The translations under genes were made by a program, and so were the position numbers. The notes beneath the pieces were generated by a model that saw only the letters and a list, made by a program, of their open reading frames with translations, was not told where the DNA came from and ran no database searches. This document shows, piece by piece, positions 53,484 through 61,895 of a stretch of DNA of 64,000 nt (within the stretch, counting starts at the first letter, position 1; every line of letters begins with the position of its first letter). Source of the DNA: G020350405 sp964513655 (GTDB lineage Bacteria; Planctomycetota; Phycisphaerae; Sedimentisphaerales; Anaerobacaceae); contig CAZENQ010000004.1 in the NCBI GenBank assembly GCA_964513655.1, positions 44,127 through 108,126 on the forward strand. Direction: 5' to 3'.

Positions 53484-54067
53484 TGGACGAGGATATAAGA
53501 GAAAAGATTACCGAAACGATTAAGCGACACAAGGAGGTCCTTGCCAGGTTTGAGACTGACGCCCTTGAAACGCTCGCTGTCGCGGCCGAGACAATAACCC
53601 GGGCAATAAAACAAGGCGCCACCGTGTATACCTGTGGTAATGGTGGCTCAGCAGCAGATGCTCAACACATAGCCAGTGAGCTTGTTGGAAGATTTGAGCG
53701 CGAGCGCAGGGGCCTGCCCGCTGTTGCGCTGACAACCGATACCTCCGTCATAACCTCAATCTCCAACGATTACGGCTGCGAAAATATGTTCGCTAAGCAG
53801 GTTGAGGCGCTCGTGAGTAAGGGCGACATCCTTTGGGCCATCTCGACCAGCGGCACTTCGGCAAACATCATCGCCGCCGCAAAACTGGCTAAGAAAAAAG
53901 ACGCTATTGTACTGGCGTTTACAGGCAAGCCTGATAGTAAACTTGAGCAGACTGCTCATGTCTGTCTTTGCGCCAATGATGAATCTACCGCTCGCAGTCA
54001 GGAGATTCACCAGCTCGCCTACCACATAATCTGTGACCTCGTGGAATGTAGTTTCGCAAACAGCTAA
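53483..54067 (+). CDS. gmhA: Phosphoheptose isomerase
   Basis: A 194-residue SIS-domain enzyme. TCGNGGSAADAQHIASELVGRF is the GmhA signature, followed by LTTDTSVITSISNDYG, STSGTSANII and the late EIHQLAYHIICDLVE, which carries the His and Glu of the active site. It converts sedoheptulose 7-phosphate to D-glycero-manno-heptose 7-phosphate, the substrate of HldE. It overlaps the hldE stop by one base. Confidence 0.95.
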   Translation: MDEDIREKITETIKRHKEVLARFETDALETLAVAAETITRAIKQGATVYTCGNGGSAADAQHIASELVGRFERERRGLPAVALTTDTSVITSISNDYGCENMFAKQVEALVSKGDILWAISTSGTSANIIAAAKLAKKKDAIVLAFTGKPDSKLEQTAHVCLCANDESTARSQEIHQLAYHIICDLVECSFANS

Positions 54068-54084
54068 ATTGCGTGTAGATAGTG

Positions 54085-55041
54085 ATGCCTAACAAAGCGA
54101 TATTTTTAGACCGTGATGATACCGTAATTGAAGACCCCGGCTACATCAGTAACCCTGACCAGGTGAAACTGCTCGAAGGTGTCCCGGAAGCCCTTATCGA
54201 ACTAAAAGCCCTCGGATATAAGCTCATCATTGCCTCAAATCAATCAGGTGTCGCTCGAGGGATTGTTACCGAAAAAGTACTTGCCCAGATCCACGACCGG
54301 CTCAAACAAATGCTCACCGAAAAAGGAGCCCAGTTAGACCGTATTTACTACTGCCCTTATCACCCCGATGGGGTTGTCCAAAAGTACCGCAAGGAAAGTG
54401 ACCTGAGAAAACCAAATCCAGGAATGCTCCTGGCTGCAGCTAAGGACATGGATATCGACCTCACCCAGTCCTGGGCAATCGGCAACAGCAGCCGTGATAC
54501 GGAGGCCGGCTCGAGAGTCGGCTGCCGAACCATACTCATCGAACAACCAGCGCGTCAGGAACAGCCCAAACTGGGCCAGCCCAAGCCGGACTATCGAGCG
54601 GTAAATATGAAGGAGGCCGTAAATATCATAAAAAAACATCTACGTTCTTCCGCCGAATACCCAACCCAGGCTCAGCCGGCCGCCGAGCCTGAACCACAGC
54701 CGGCGCCGCAAACATCGCAGGTGCAGCACCATCCTCGCCCTGAACAACCCAAAACAGCCCCGGCCAGGCAAAACATCTCCACAGACAGGCTTGAGACTTT
54801 GCTAAATGGCATCCTCGGCCAACTCAGAAGTATGCAACGCAACGATATGTTCGGTGAGTTCGCCATCACCAGATTAATGGCTGGCATCCTACAAGTCGCC
54901 GTGCTGTTTTGTCTGCTGATAAGCGTAGGGCTTCTCATGCGGCCAACCACACAGGACAGTTCCGTTTTAATCGCGCTCGGGTTTGCTATGGTTCTCCAGC
55001 TCATGGCGCTCACCTTGTACATAATGCAGAAGCGAAAATAG
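54085..55041 (+). CDS. gmhB: GmhB-like HAD phosphatase with membrane-anchored C-terminal extension
   Basis: A 318-residue protein. Residues 1-170 are a histidinol-phosphate phosphatase-type HAD domain: FLDRDDTVIEDPGYI, IASNQSGVARG, YYCPYHPDG, LRKPNPGML. In the family the loop after CPxHP usually brings two more zinc cysteines in CxCRKP; here it reads KESDLRKP, so that half of the zinc site is missing. The last motif is GNSSRDTEAG rather than GDxxxD. A Pro/Gln-rich linker and two membrane segments (about 268-288 and 296-314) follow. Position after gmhA supports the heptose 1,7-bisphosphate phosphatase role. GTG at 54082 precedes the chosen ATG. Confidence 0.8.
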   Translation: MPNKAIFLDRDDTVIEDPGYISNPDQVKLLEGVPEALIELKALGYKLIIASNQSGVARGIVTEKVLAQIHDRLKQMLTEKGAQLDRIYYCPYHPDGVVQKYRKESDLRKPNPGMLLAAAKDMDIDLTQSWAIGNSSRDTEAGSRVGCRTILIEQPARQEQPKLGQPKPDYRAVNMKEAVNIIKKHLRSSAEYPTQAQPAAEPEPQPAPQTSQVQHHPRPEQPKTAPARQNISTDRLETLLNGILGQLRSMQRNDMFGEFAITRLMAGILQVAVLFCLLISVGLLMRPTTQDSSVLIALGFAMVLQLMALTLYIMQKRK

Positions 55042-55066
55042 TAACCCGTCCGGCGTGCCCATAAAG

Positions 55067-55100
55067 CGAGATATGAGATGCAGGATACGAGATATGAGAT
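55067..55100 (+). repeat. Short direct repeat carrying a start codon
   Basis: CGAGATATGAGAT occurs at 55067-55079 and again at 55088-55100, a 21-base period with GCAGGATA between. The second copy begins inside the heptosyltransferase coding region, and the start ATG (55078-55080) lies at the junction. Similar GATACGAGATA-type repeats are, as I remember, scattered between genes in several environmental genomes. Confidence 0.7.
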
Positions 55101-56982
55101 TTTAGTCTGGCTTCCTTCTCCTATGGGCGACGCCGTACTCTGCACCCCGGCTTTGCGGGCCATTCGACAACATTTCAAAGACTCAAAAATAACATTCCTC
55201 GGAAATTCCACCGTACGCCAGATTTTGTCACCTAATCGCTTCAACGACGCGTGGCTGCAGCAGAAAAAAAATAATCCCTTCACAATTGCAAAGATGCTCA
55301 AACGTCATAAGTTCACGCATGCGGTGCTATTTAAGAATTCCTTCGCTTCGGCACTGGCAGTCCTTTTGGCAGGCATACCATCGCGCATAGGGTATGCCCG
55401 AGAGGGCCGCTCACCCCTCCTTACCGACAAACTTCACCCACCAAAGCTACCCAACCGTAAATTCAAACCTATATCTATGATTGACTATTACCTGGCAATC
55501 GCATCCTGGCTTGGCGCTGATGCCGCAGATAGAAGCCTCGAAGTAACTGTCGAACCGCAGGATGAGCAAAATATATGTGCTAAACTTCCCGGACTATTAA
55601 GTCCTAAAGGGCCCGTCGCAGTTATCGTCCCGGGCGGAGCATTTGGACCAAGTAAATGCTGGCCAGGCAAACGGTTCGCCAAAACAGCCGATTGGTTGAT
55701 TTCCAAATACAATGCCACGGTTGTCGTCTCCGTTGCATCCAACCCAGCAGAGAAGCAAATCGCCAAAGAAATTTGTGATGCAAGTCAACATAAACTAATC
55801 AGTCTGGCCGAAATCCCTGTAAGTCTTGGCGAATTAAAAGCCCTTTTTTCCGTCGCGGACCTGATAATTGGCAACGACACTGGTCCAAGGCATATAGCCA
55901 TAGCCTTGCAGCGCAAAGTCATCACCCTCTTCGGACCGAACGACCCGGCCTGGACGAATACCGACTATCAAAACGAAATACAAATAACCGGTGCCGCCCC
56001 CTGCGCTCCCTGCGCCAAACCAATATGCAAAGAAACCGAACATCTCTGCATGGAGTCAATCACTGTAGAGATGGTCTGTGACGCTGCAAAAAAACTGCTC
56101 GAGGGTAGCAATGACAAACCTAAATCAATAGCCGCACCAGGATTCTCGGAAAGCCCAAAATCCTTTTTCATTGACGCCGATTACAAAACCGCCTTCAGCA
56201 AATTGGGTTTGACCTCAATAGACGCTGTCTTTTCATTCAATGCCGGCAAGAATCTCGCCAAAAATAATCTCTCCGGATATCGCACTCGCCTGCGGTTTGA
56301 AGTAAATCCGCCCCCTGCCACGTTGTTCTTGAAACGCTACGACGCGCCACCAATCTCAGTTCAATTTAAAAACTGGCTCTCTGTTCGCAGCCGCAAAAGC
56401 TGCGCCGCTCTTAATTTCGAGCCGGCAAATGAATTGGCCTCAGCCGGCATCAGTACGCCAAAAACAATTTCTTACGGCGGGCAGTGGGGTGTTTGGCTTG
56501 AGAAAAGAAGTTTCATAATCACCGAAAAAATCCCGAACGCCGAGTCTCTGGAACGAAAGCTGCCCGACTGCTTCAACGCTCAACCCACACCTGAAAATCT
56601 CAGACTGCGAAGAAATTTCATCGCTCGATTAGCTGCATTTATCAAAAAATTCCACGAAACAAAATATCGCCATCGTGACCTCTATTTTTCCCACATATTT
56701 TACGCAGATAACGGCGAATTTCATCTGATAGACCTGGCCCGCGCTTTTAAGCCCCGCATCTTTGCCGAGAGATTCCGCATAAAAGACATTGCACAGGTTC
56801 ACTATTCGGCACCTGCCCGATACTTTTCAAGAACCGACCGGCTGCGTTTTTATATCAACTATTCCGGCCGAGATAAACTAACCACCACCGACAAGGTATT
56901 CATTAAAAAAATGATGGCCAAAGCAAAACGGATGGTTCAGCACGATACAAGGCACGGAAAACCTGCCCCTTTTGCTACTTGA
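55078..56982 (+). CDS. Heptosyltransferase-LPS kinase fusion protein
   Basis: A 634-residue fusion. Residues about 8-350 are a family 9 glycosyltransferase of the ADP-heptose:LPS type: LVWLPSPMGDAVLCTPALRA, GYAREGRSPLLTD, VPGGAFGPSKCWP, GNDTGPRHIAIAL and LFGPNDP. Residues about 360-634 are a Kdo/WaaP-like lipopolysaccharide kinase: FLKRYDAPP with the ATP lysine, YRHRDLYFSHIF as catalytic loop, and FHLIDLARAF as metal site. One chain would thus add heptose to the core and phosphorylate it. In E. coli these are separate proteins (WaaF/WaaC and WaaP). The first six codons come from a short direct repeat. Confidence 0.88.
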   Translation: MQDTRYEILVWLPSPMGDAVLCTPALRAIRQHFKDSKITFLGNSTVRQILSPNRFNDAWLQQKKNNPFTIAKMLKRHKFTHAVLFKNSFASALAVLLAGIPSRIGYAREGRSPLLTDKLHPPKLPNRKFKPISMIDYYLAIASWLGADAADRSLEVTVEPQDEQNICAKLPGLLSPKGPVAVIVPGGAFGPSKCWPGKRFAKTADWLISKYNATVVVSVASNPAEKQIAKEICDASQHKLISLAEIPVSLGELKALFSVADLIIGNDTGPRHIAIALQRKVITLFGPNDPAWTNTDYQNEIQITGAAPCAPCAKPICKETEHLCMESITVEMVCDAAKKLLEGSNDKPKSIAAPGFSESPKSFFIDADYKTAFSKLGLTSIDAVFSFNAGKNLAKNNLSGYRTRLRFEVNPPPATLFLKRYDAPPISVQFKNWLSVRSRKSCAALNFEPANELASAGISTPKTISYGGQWGVWLEKRSFIITEKIPNAESLERKLPDCFNAQPTPENLRLRRNFIARLAAFIKKFHETKYRHRDLYFSHIFYADNGEFHLIDLARAFKPRIFAERFRIKDIAQVHYSAPARYFSRTDRLRFYINYSGRDKLTTTDKVFIKKMMAKAKRMVQHDTRHGKPAPFAT

Positions 56983-56997
56983 ACCCGAGTAAGATTT

Positions 56998-58194
56998 ATG
57001 CCTGCGATGAAGAAAAAAGTCGCGCTGATAATAGAACGGGCGGATGTCACCCGCGGAGGAGCGGAACGCTCGGTTTTCGAACTGGCAATTGCACTGTCCG
57101 GCCGTGGGCTCGAAGTGCATTTACTTGCCGCAAAGGGGCAGGCAAACACCAAAAATGTTCACATCCTGTGTGGGAACAGCTTAGGTAAGCGCACTTGTTA
57201 CTTTACCTTTGCAAAGGCATTAAAAAAACACCTGTCAGAAAATCACTTTGATGTAGTCCACAGCGCCTTACCCTTCACCTTTGCCGATGTTTACCAGCCC
57301 CGAGGTGGCAGCTTTGCCGAATCAATCTCGCGAAATGCTGCCAGTTACCAGAACAAATTTCTCACTTCTTTCAAAAAAATCACCGCTTTTGCCAATTCTC
57401 GTCGGACCATACTCTTGCAGGCCGAAAAAAAACTGTGCAAAGATAATGATGGCCCCGTAATTGTTGCACTTTCAGAGTATGTGGCAGGACAATTCAAACA
57501 GCACTACCGCATCGATGAGCAGCGGCTAATGGTTATACCTAACGGCATAAAACTAAACAAACACATTGACACTGCACAAGCCGACAGACTCCGCACTCAG
57601 ATACTGGCTCAACTACAACTGATAGAAGCAGACAACCCTGTTTTTTTCTTATTCGTCGCCAACAACTTCAGATTAAAGGGACTCACCTGTCTGATAAAAG
57701 CAATGCACTTGGCCGCCCGCTGTGACACAGCCCGACAGCCGTATCTAATAGTGGCTGGCAGCGGCAGCACACGCAGATACCGTCGGCTCGCCAAAAAATT
57801 CAACATCCACAAGAGAATCGTTTTCCTTGGGCCTCTCCGACACATCCAAAATGCACTTTCAATAATCGACATGGCCGTCCTCCCAACGTTCTACGACCCC
57901 TCAAGCAGGTACATTCTCGAAGCCATAGCCGCCGACAAACCCGTGATAACAACAAAATTTAACGGCGCAACCGATTTGTTTGTTGATAATCGGCACGGTA
58001 AAGTAATCGACACACCCCAGAACACCGCTGCACTCGCTCAGGCTATCACCTTCTTCACAGATACCGGTAATATCCAAAAAGCGTCCCAGGCTATTATAGA
58101 AGATAAGCTAAAAGAAAAAATCTCCATCAGCCGAGTGGCTGAACAGCTGGAATCCCTTTACCAATCACTACCTCCAAAGCAGAGACTAAAATGA
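56998..58194 (+). CDS. Family 4 glycosyltransferase, WaaG-like core enzyme
   Basis: A 398-residue GT-B enzyme. VALIIERADVTRGGAERSVFELAIAL begins the acceptor half, and DVVHSALPF and YQPRGGSFAES are typical of WaaG-type LPS core glucosyltransferases. MVIPNGIKLNK starts the donor half, with PTFYDPSSRYILEAIAADKPVI in place of the classical E-x7-E stretch. It probably adds the first hexose to the heptose core. ATG 56998 or 57007 are both possible. The stop overlaps the plsY start as ATGA. Confidence 0.85.
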   Translation: MPAMKKKVALIIERADVTRGGAERSVFELAIALSGRGLEVHLLAAKGQANTKNVHILCGNSLGKRTCYFTFAKALKKHLSENHFDVVHSALPFTFADVYQPRGGSFAESISRNAASYQNKFLTSFKKITAFANSRRTILLQAEKKLCKDNDGPVIVALSEYVAGQFKQHYRIDEQRLMVIPNGIKLNKHIDTAQADRLRTQILAQLQLIEADNPVFFLFVANNFRLKGLTCLIKAMHLAARCDTARQPYLIVAGSGSTRRYRRLAKKFNIHKRIVFLGPLRHIQNALSIIDMAVLPTFYDPSSRYILEAIAADKPVITTKFNGATDLFVDNRHGKVIDTPQNTAALAQAITFFTDTGNIQKASQAIIEDKLKEKISISRVAEQLESLYQSLPPKQRLK

Positions 58195-58829
58195 GCTTCA
58201 CAATTTTAATTATCGGCACATACTTACTCGGCTCAATCCCTTTCGGCCTGATTATCGCCAGGGCACACGGTAAGGATTTGCGCACCATCGGCTCCGGCAA
58301 TATCGGTTCCACTAATCTGTCACGGGCCCTCGGTAAAAAGTGGGCATATCTTTGTTTTTGCTTGGATGTTGTAAAAGGCCTGGCCCCTGTCTTGGCCGCT
58401 ACATTTATTTTGTCTTCCCCCCCGGCTGTAAAAGATCTTTTCCTCTGGCTCGCCGTCGGCTGCGCAGCCGTATTAGGCCACATCTTCCCGATATATATAA
58501 AATTCAAAGGAGGCAAAGGCGTCGCGACAAGTTTCGGCGTAGCACTCGGACTCTGGCCCTATTACACAATCTGCTCCGTCTTTGCCTTTGTTGTATGGGT
58601 GATAACCGTCCTGTTATGGCGATACATTTCGCTCGCTTCAATCGCTGCTTCTGTCACTTTTCCCATAGCATTAGTCTTGGCGATCATGCTCAAACCAGAC
58701 TGGGATTTCACTAACCTATGGCCGCTGCTCACCGCCGCTACAGCAATACCACTGATGGTAATCATCCGCCACCGCCAAAACATCAGAAGGCTAATCAAAG
58801 GAACCGAAAGCAAAGTCTTTACAAAATAG
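58191..58829 (+). CDS. plsY: Acyl-phosphate:glycerol-3-phosphate acyltransferase
   Basis: A 212-residue membrane protein with about five hydrophobic segments. YLLGSIPFGLIIARAHGKDL, GSGNIGSTNLSRALGKKW and GHIFPIYIKFKGGKGVATSFG are the three conserved PlsY loops. It acylates glycerol 3-phosphate in phospholipid synthesis at the inner membrane. Placement as the last gene of the LPS-core operon, overlapping the glycosyltransferase stop by four bases, couples it to core synthesis by expression, not function. Downstream, GGCCA-CGCA-TGGCC can form a small hairpin, without a T-run. Confidence 0.95.
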   Translation: MSFTILIIGTYLLGSIPFGLIIARAHGKDLRTIGSGNIGSTNLSRALGKKWAYLCFCLDVVKGLAPVLAATFILSSPPAVKDLFLWLAVGCAAVLGHIFPIYIKFKGGKGVATSFGVALGLWPYYTICSVFAFVVWVITVLLWRYISLASIAASVTFPIALVLAIMLKPDWDFTNLWPLLTAATAIPLMVIIRHRQNIRRLIKGTESKVFTK

Positions 58830-58886
58830 CCTCAGCCTCGCCAATCATCCCCCCCTGGCCACGCATGGCCATCCGCTAATTACATA

Positions 58887-61235
58887 CTACCGCTTACTTT
58901 CTTCCCCCTCATCCGCCTCTTCGCGCTTGAGTGGCGCTATAATTGTAATCCTGCTGCCGCCCCCGGGTTCTGACACAATCTGTAGTTCTCCACCCAACTG
59001 CTCCATTCGTTCACGGATACTGAAAAGGCCGAATCCACCCGTCTCCGCCGCCATCGCTTCAGTTTTCTCCGGGTCGAAACCAACTCCATCGTCTTCAACC
59101 GTCACGTATATCTGCCCGTCAACTTTCGCTGTGGTGACTTTTACCTTTTGCGCCTGTGCATGCTTGACTACATTTATCAGCAGTTCCCGCACATTTCGGA
59201 ACAACAATACGCGAACATCATCCTCCAGAGGCTTATCCTGCCCGTCATCCTCAAACTCGGTTGCAATTCCGTGCTTCTTTTCAATTTGCCTGGTAAGCCA
59301 TCCGGCCACCGCCTTCTCAAAGCCAAGTTCATACAATACCGGTGAACTAAGCTCAAAGGTCAATGTTCTGCTGTCCGTAATCGTCTGACCGAGTGTGTTG
59401 CAAACCTCAAGCAAGGCCTCAGCGATGTTTTTTGAGGGCGCAGATTTACGAAGTTCGTCCAGTCGGATTTTGGAAATACCCAGCGACTGACTGATTCGGT
59501 CATGTACTTCTACGGCCAGCCGACGCCTCTCACGCTCCTCGGCCAGAGATAACTCAGAAGCCAGAGACTTAAGCTGCGATTGGTACTCCAGAAGTCTTTC
59601 CTCCGCCTTCTCACGCTCCGTGATGTCAAGGGCTAGTGATATCACTCCCGATACACGCCCCTCATCATCATAACAGATTGTGTTATTCCACTCGCACAGA
59701 ACGATTTCTCCACTCTTTGTAACGTTCTCATTAATGCTCTGGCTTGGCAGCTCGCCCCGCAGCAATGATTCTACAACACCCTCCACTTGACCCCGCGCTC
59801 CTTCCGGAATCAGAAAGTCAAAGAAGTTCCGCCCAAGAACCTCCTCTCGCAACCAGCCGAACAGCTCTTCCGCCCGAGTGTTCCAGTCGGTAACCCGGCA
59901 ATCGTGGTCCCACAGAACAAAAGCTAACGGTGCAGTCTCGTACACATTACGATAAAGCTCCTCACTCTCTCGCAGCGCCGCCTCTGCCTTCTTGCGCTTT
60001 GTGATGTCACGCACTACCGCTAATACTCGTTTCTTACCTGCAAGGACCACCCGCTTTAGGCCGACTTCCGCCCAAAACAACTCCCCCGCCTTGTTCTTAC
60101 ATCTCCATTCAAAAAACTCAGGCTTACCCTTCGCAACCTTATTGATCCACCGCAACGCTTCCGCTTGCGTGTACGGATCCTCCCCGGAGCTCAGGTCCTC
60201 CATGCTGAGTTTTCGCGCTTCACCCCGACTATAACCAAACATCTCGCACATCCTGCGGTTAACATCAAGGATAGCGCCCGTTTCCATGTCATGCACAAAA
60301 ATCGCATCGTTCGCCGCGTCAAATATCTCATGATAGCTGGCTTCTGACTTCCGCAGCTCCTCCTCCGCCCGCCTGCTGTCGCTGATATCAATCATCGTTA
60401 CCAAATCGGCTCCCTTGCCCCCAAAAGATATCAGTTTCGAATACGTCTCTACCCACTTTGTCTTTCCCCGTTTTGTTATCGCCTTCCACGCATAATTAAC
60501 CACAACACCTTTTTCACCCACATGCCTTCTGCGCGCTTGTTCCATAACAAACGCAATGTCATCTGGGTGCACTATTCTTGAATAGCATTCTTTCGGGCCC
60601 CAATCCAGCATCTCTTCAGCCGAGTACTCAAAAATGTCCGATGCCGCCTGATTGGCGTATTTGAACATATAATCTTGAACGATGAAAATGCCCATCACCG
60701 CTTGCTCGGAAATCTCTCGGAACTTCTCCTCACTTTCCTGCATCGCCTCCTCCATACGCCTGCGCGCCGTGACGTCTCTTATAATATGAACGGCCCTTAT
60801 CACATTGCCTTTCTCGTCAAGGATAGGGTCCACTGACGCCGTTACCCACATATCTTTTCTCGGTATATAAAGCTCGGCCTGCTCATGACTCTTTGTCTGC
60901 TTCGCCCTCTCTAATGGACACACCTCATCTGGCAAATTTGACTCATGTATCAGCTTGTAGCACTTCTGCCCGACTATCTCGCCAAGACTCTTGTCCAAAA
61001 ACTCCAACGTTGCAGCGTTCGCCTGAACGATTTTGAATCCACTATCAATCAGCATTATCGAATCTTTTGTCGCATTAAAGATGGTCTCTAACTCATCCAG
61101 CGCTTTTTCCGCCAAATCCGCCGTCCGCTCGCGATTGGAAACATCGTGGCTAACACCCCCTAATCCCCCCCCGCTGGACCGCTTGCCTTGCGTCTTTTCG
61201 ACGGGCTTATCGTCGCTTGCGCCGTAATCTCGCAT
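58887..61235 (-). CDS. Multi-PAS sensor histidine kinase, NarL-partner type
   Basis: A 782-residue cytoplasmic kinase. Four PAS domains cover about 45-160, 165-290, 295-420 and 420-545; the second is PAS/PAC-like (WVETYSKLISF). A HisKA_3 dimerisation region follows, with phosphoacceptor His in RRRLAVEVHDRISQSLG, then a HATPase domain with FRNVRELLINVVKHA and VEDDGVGFDP. This kinase subclass signals to LuxR/NarL-type regulators. No response regulator is in the window, so it is an orphan here. No membrane segment is seen, so the signal is probably internal, such as redox, ligand or oxygen. No haem or flavin site can be assigned by eye. Confidence 0.92.
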   Translation of the reverse strand: MRDYGASDDKPVEKTQGKRSSGGGLGGVSHDVSNRERTADLAEKALDELETIFNATKDSIMLIDSGFKIVQANAATLEFLDKSLGEIVGQKCYKLIHESNLPDEVCPLERAKQTKSHEQAELYIPRKDMWVTASVDPILDEKGNVIRAVHIIRDVTARRRMEEAMQESEEKFREISEQAVMGIFIVQDYMFKYANQAASDIFEYSAEEMLDWGPKECYSRIVHPDDIAFVMEQARRRHVGEKGVVVNYAWKAITKRGKTKWVETYSKLISFGGKGADLVTMIDISDSRRAEEELRKSEASYHEIFDAANDAIFVHDMETGAILDVNRRMCEMFGYSRGEARKLSMEDLSSGEDPYTQAEALRWINKVAKGKPEFFEWRCKNKAGELFWAEVGLKRVVLAGKKRVLAVVRDITKRKKAEAALRESEELYRNVYETAPLAFVLWDHDCRVTDWNTRAEELFGWLREEVLGRNFFDFLIPEGARGQVEGVVESLLRGELPSQSINENVTKSGEIVLCEWNNTICYDDEGRVSGVISLALDITEREKAEERLLEYQSQLKSLASELSLAEERERRRLAVEVHDRISQSLGISKIRLDELRKSAPSKNIAEALLEVCNTLGQTITDSRTLTFELSSPVLYELGFEKAVAGWLTRQIEKKHGIATEFEDDGQDKPLEDDVRVLLFRNVRELLINVVKHAQAQKVKVTTAKVDGQIYVTVEDDGVGFDPEKTEAMAAETGGFGLFSIRERMEQLGGELQIVSEPGGGSRITIIAPLKREEADEGEESKR

Positions 61236-61323
61236 CGCCCCGCCCTTCCCAGACTAATCAATCAGTCCCCACTAAACACTCTTTACGCCCTTTCCTGTTG
61301 CGAATGACAAAATATACATATAT

Positions 61324-61352
61324 AGAATATAAGAATCTAATATGAAAATCAA
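61324..61352 (-). promoter_or_regulatory. Possible promoter of the histidine kinase gene
   Basis: On the minus strand TTGATT (61347-61352) and TATTCT (61324-61329) are 17 bases apart in an AT-rich stretch, about 90 bases before the kinase ATG. The rest of the 269-bp gap to the cupin gene shows nothing else. Confidence 0.4.
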
Positions 61353-61504
61353 CCTGTTTTTTTGGCCGGAATCCAACAGGCAATTTTAGCATTCGACCAA
61401 CCTCCCTTTTTCTGCATAATCACACTAAGGCGGAGAACACGGACGGCTCCGCTCTTTCACACACTTTCACACCGTTGGCCTCAGAGTATCAGTGACTACG
61501 GACC

Positions 61505-61849
61505 TCATACGGCTGATGCCGGAATAAGGCAAAGCAGTCTCAACATAGAATCCCCCGAATTCCTGAACTGGTGCTCCGAACCGCCAGGCACAAATATCAC
61601 ATAATCCTTGCCGAATTCGTATTCCTTCCCCTCATACACAAAGACACCCTCCCCTCCAACCGCAAATATCTCATGCTCATGTGGATGCGTATGAAGCGGC
61701 GTACAACCACCCGGCTGTACCTCAAACATCCGCATCGCAAAATTATCCGCCCCATCTTCTTTAGATATCAGCCACCTTATCTCCGTATCCTTGGCACCAT
61801 CTACCTCCACCGCACTTTTGCCAATATTGCTGCATTTTTCTATTTTCAT
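61505..61849 (-). CDS. Small single-domain cupin protein
   Basis: A 114-residue cupin. Motif 1 is complete: LHTHPHEHEIFAVGGEG, with three His and a Glu as metal ligands. Motif 2 is FVPGGSEHQFRN with the fourth His. Such small cupins are metal-dependent isomerases, dioxygenases or storage proteins, and the reaction cannot be read here. The gene follows gatB by 46 bases on the same strand and may share its transcript. It is not closely similar to the cupin at 40343. Confidence 0.85.
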   Translation of the reverse strand: MKIEKCSNIGKSAVEVDGAKDTEIRWLISKEDGADNFAMRMFEVQPGGCTPLHTHPHEHEIFAVGGEGVFVYEGKEYEFGKDYVIFVPGGSEHQFRNSGDSMLRLLCLIPASAV

Positions 61850-61895
61850 ATCTTTCCCTCTTAACTATTTACAAGCCCACAACTCATATAATCTC

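Noticed and set aside
58830..58886. Bidirectional terminator between plsY and the histidine kinase
   Set aside because: A five-pair hairpin is possible, but without a T-run on either strand the call is not supported.
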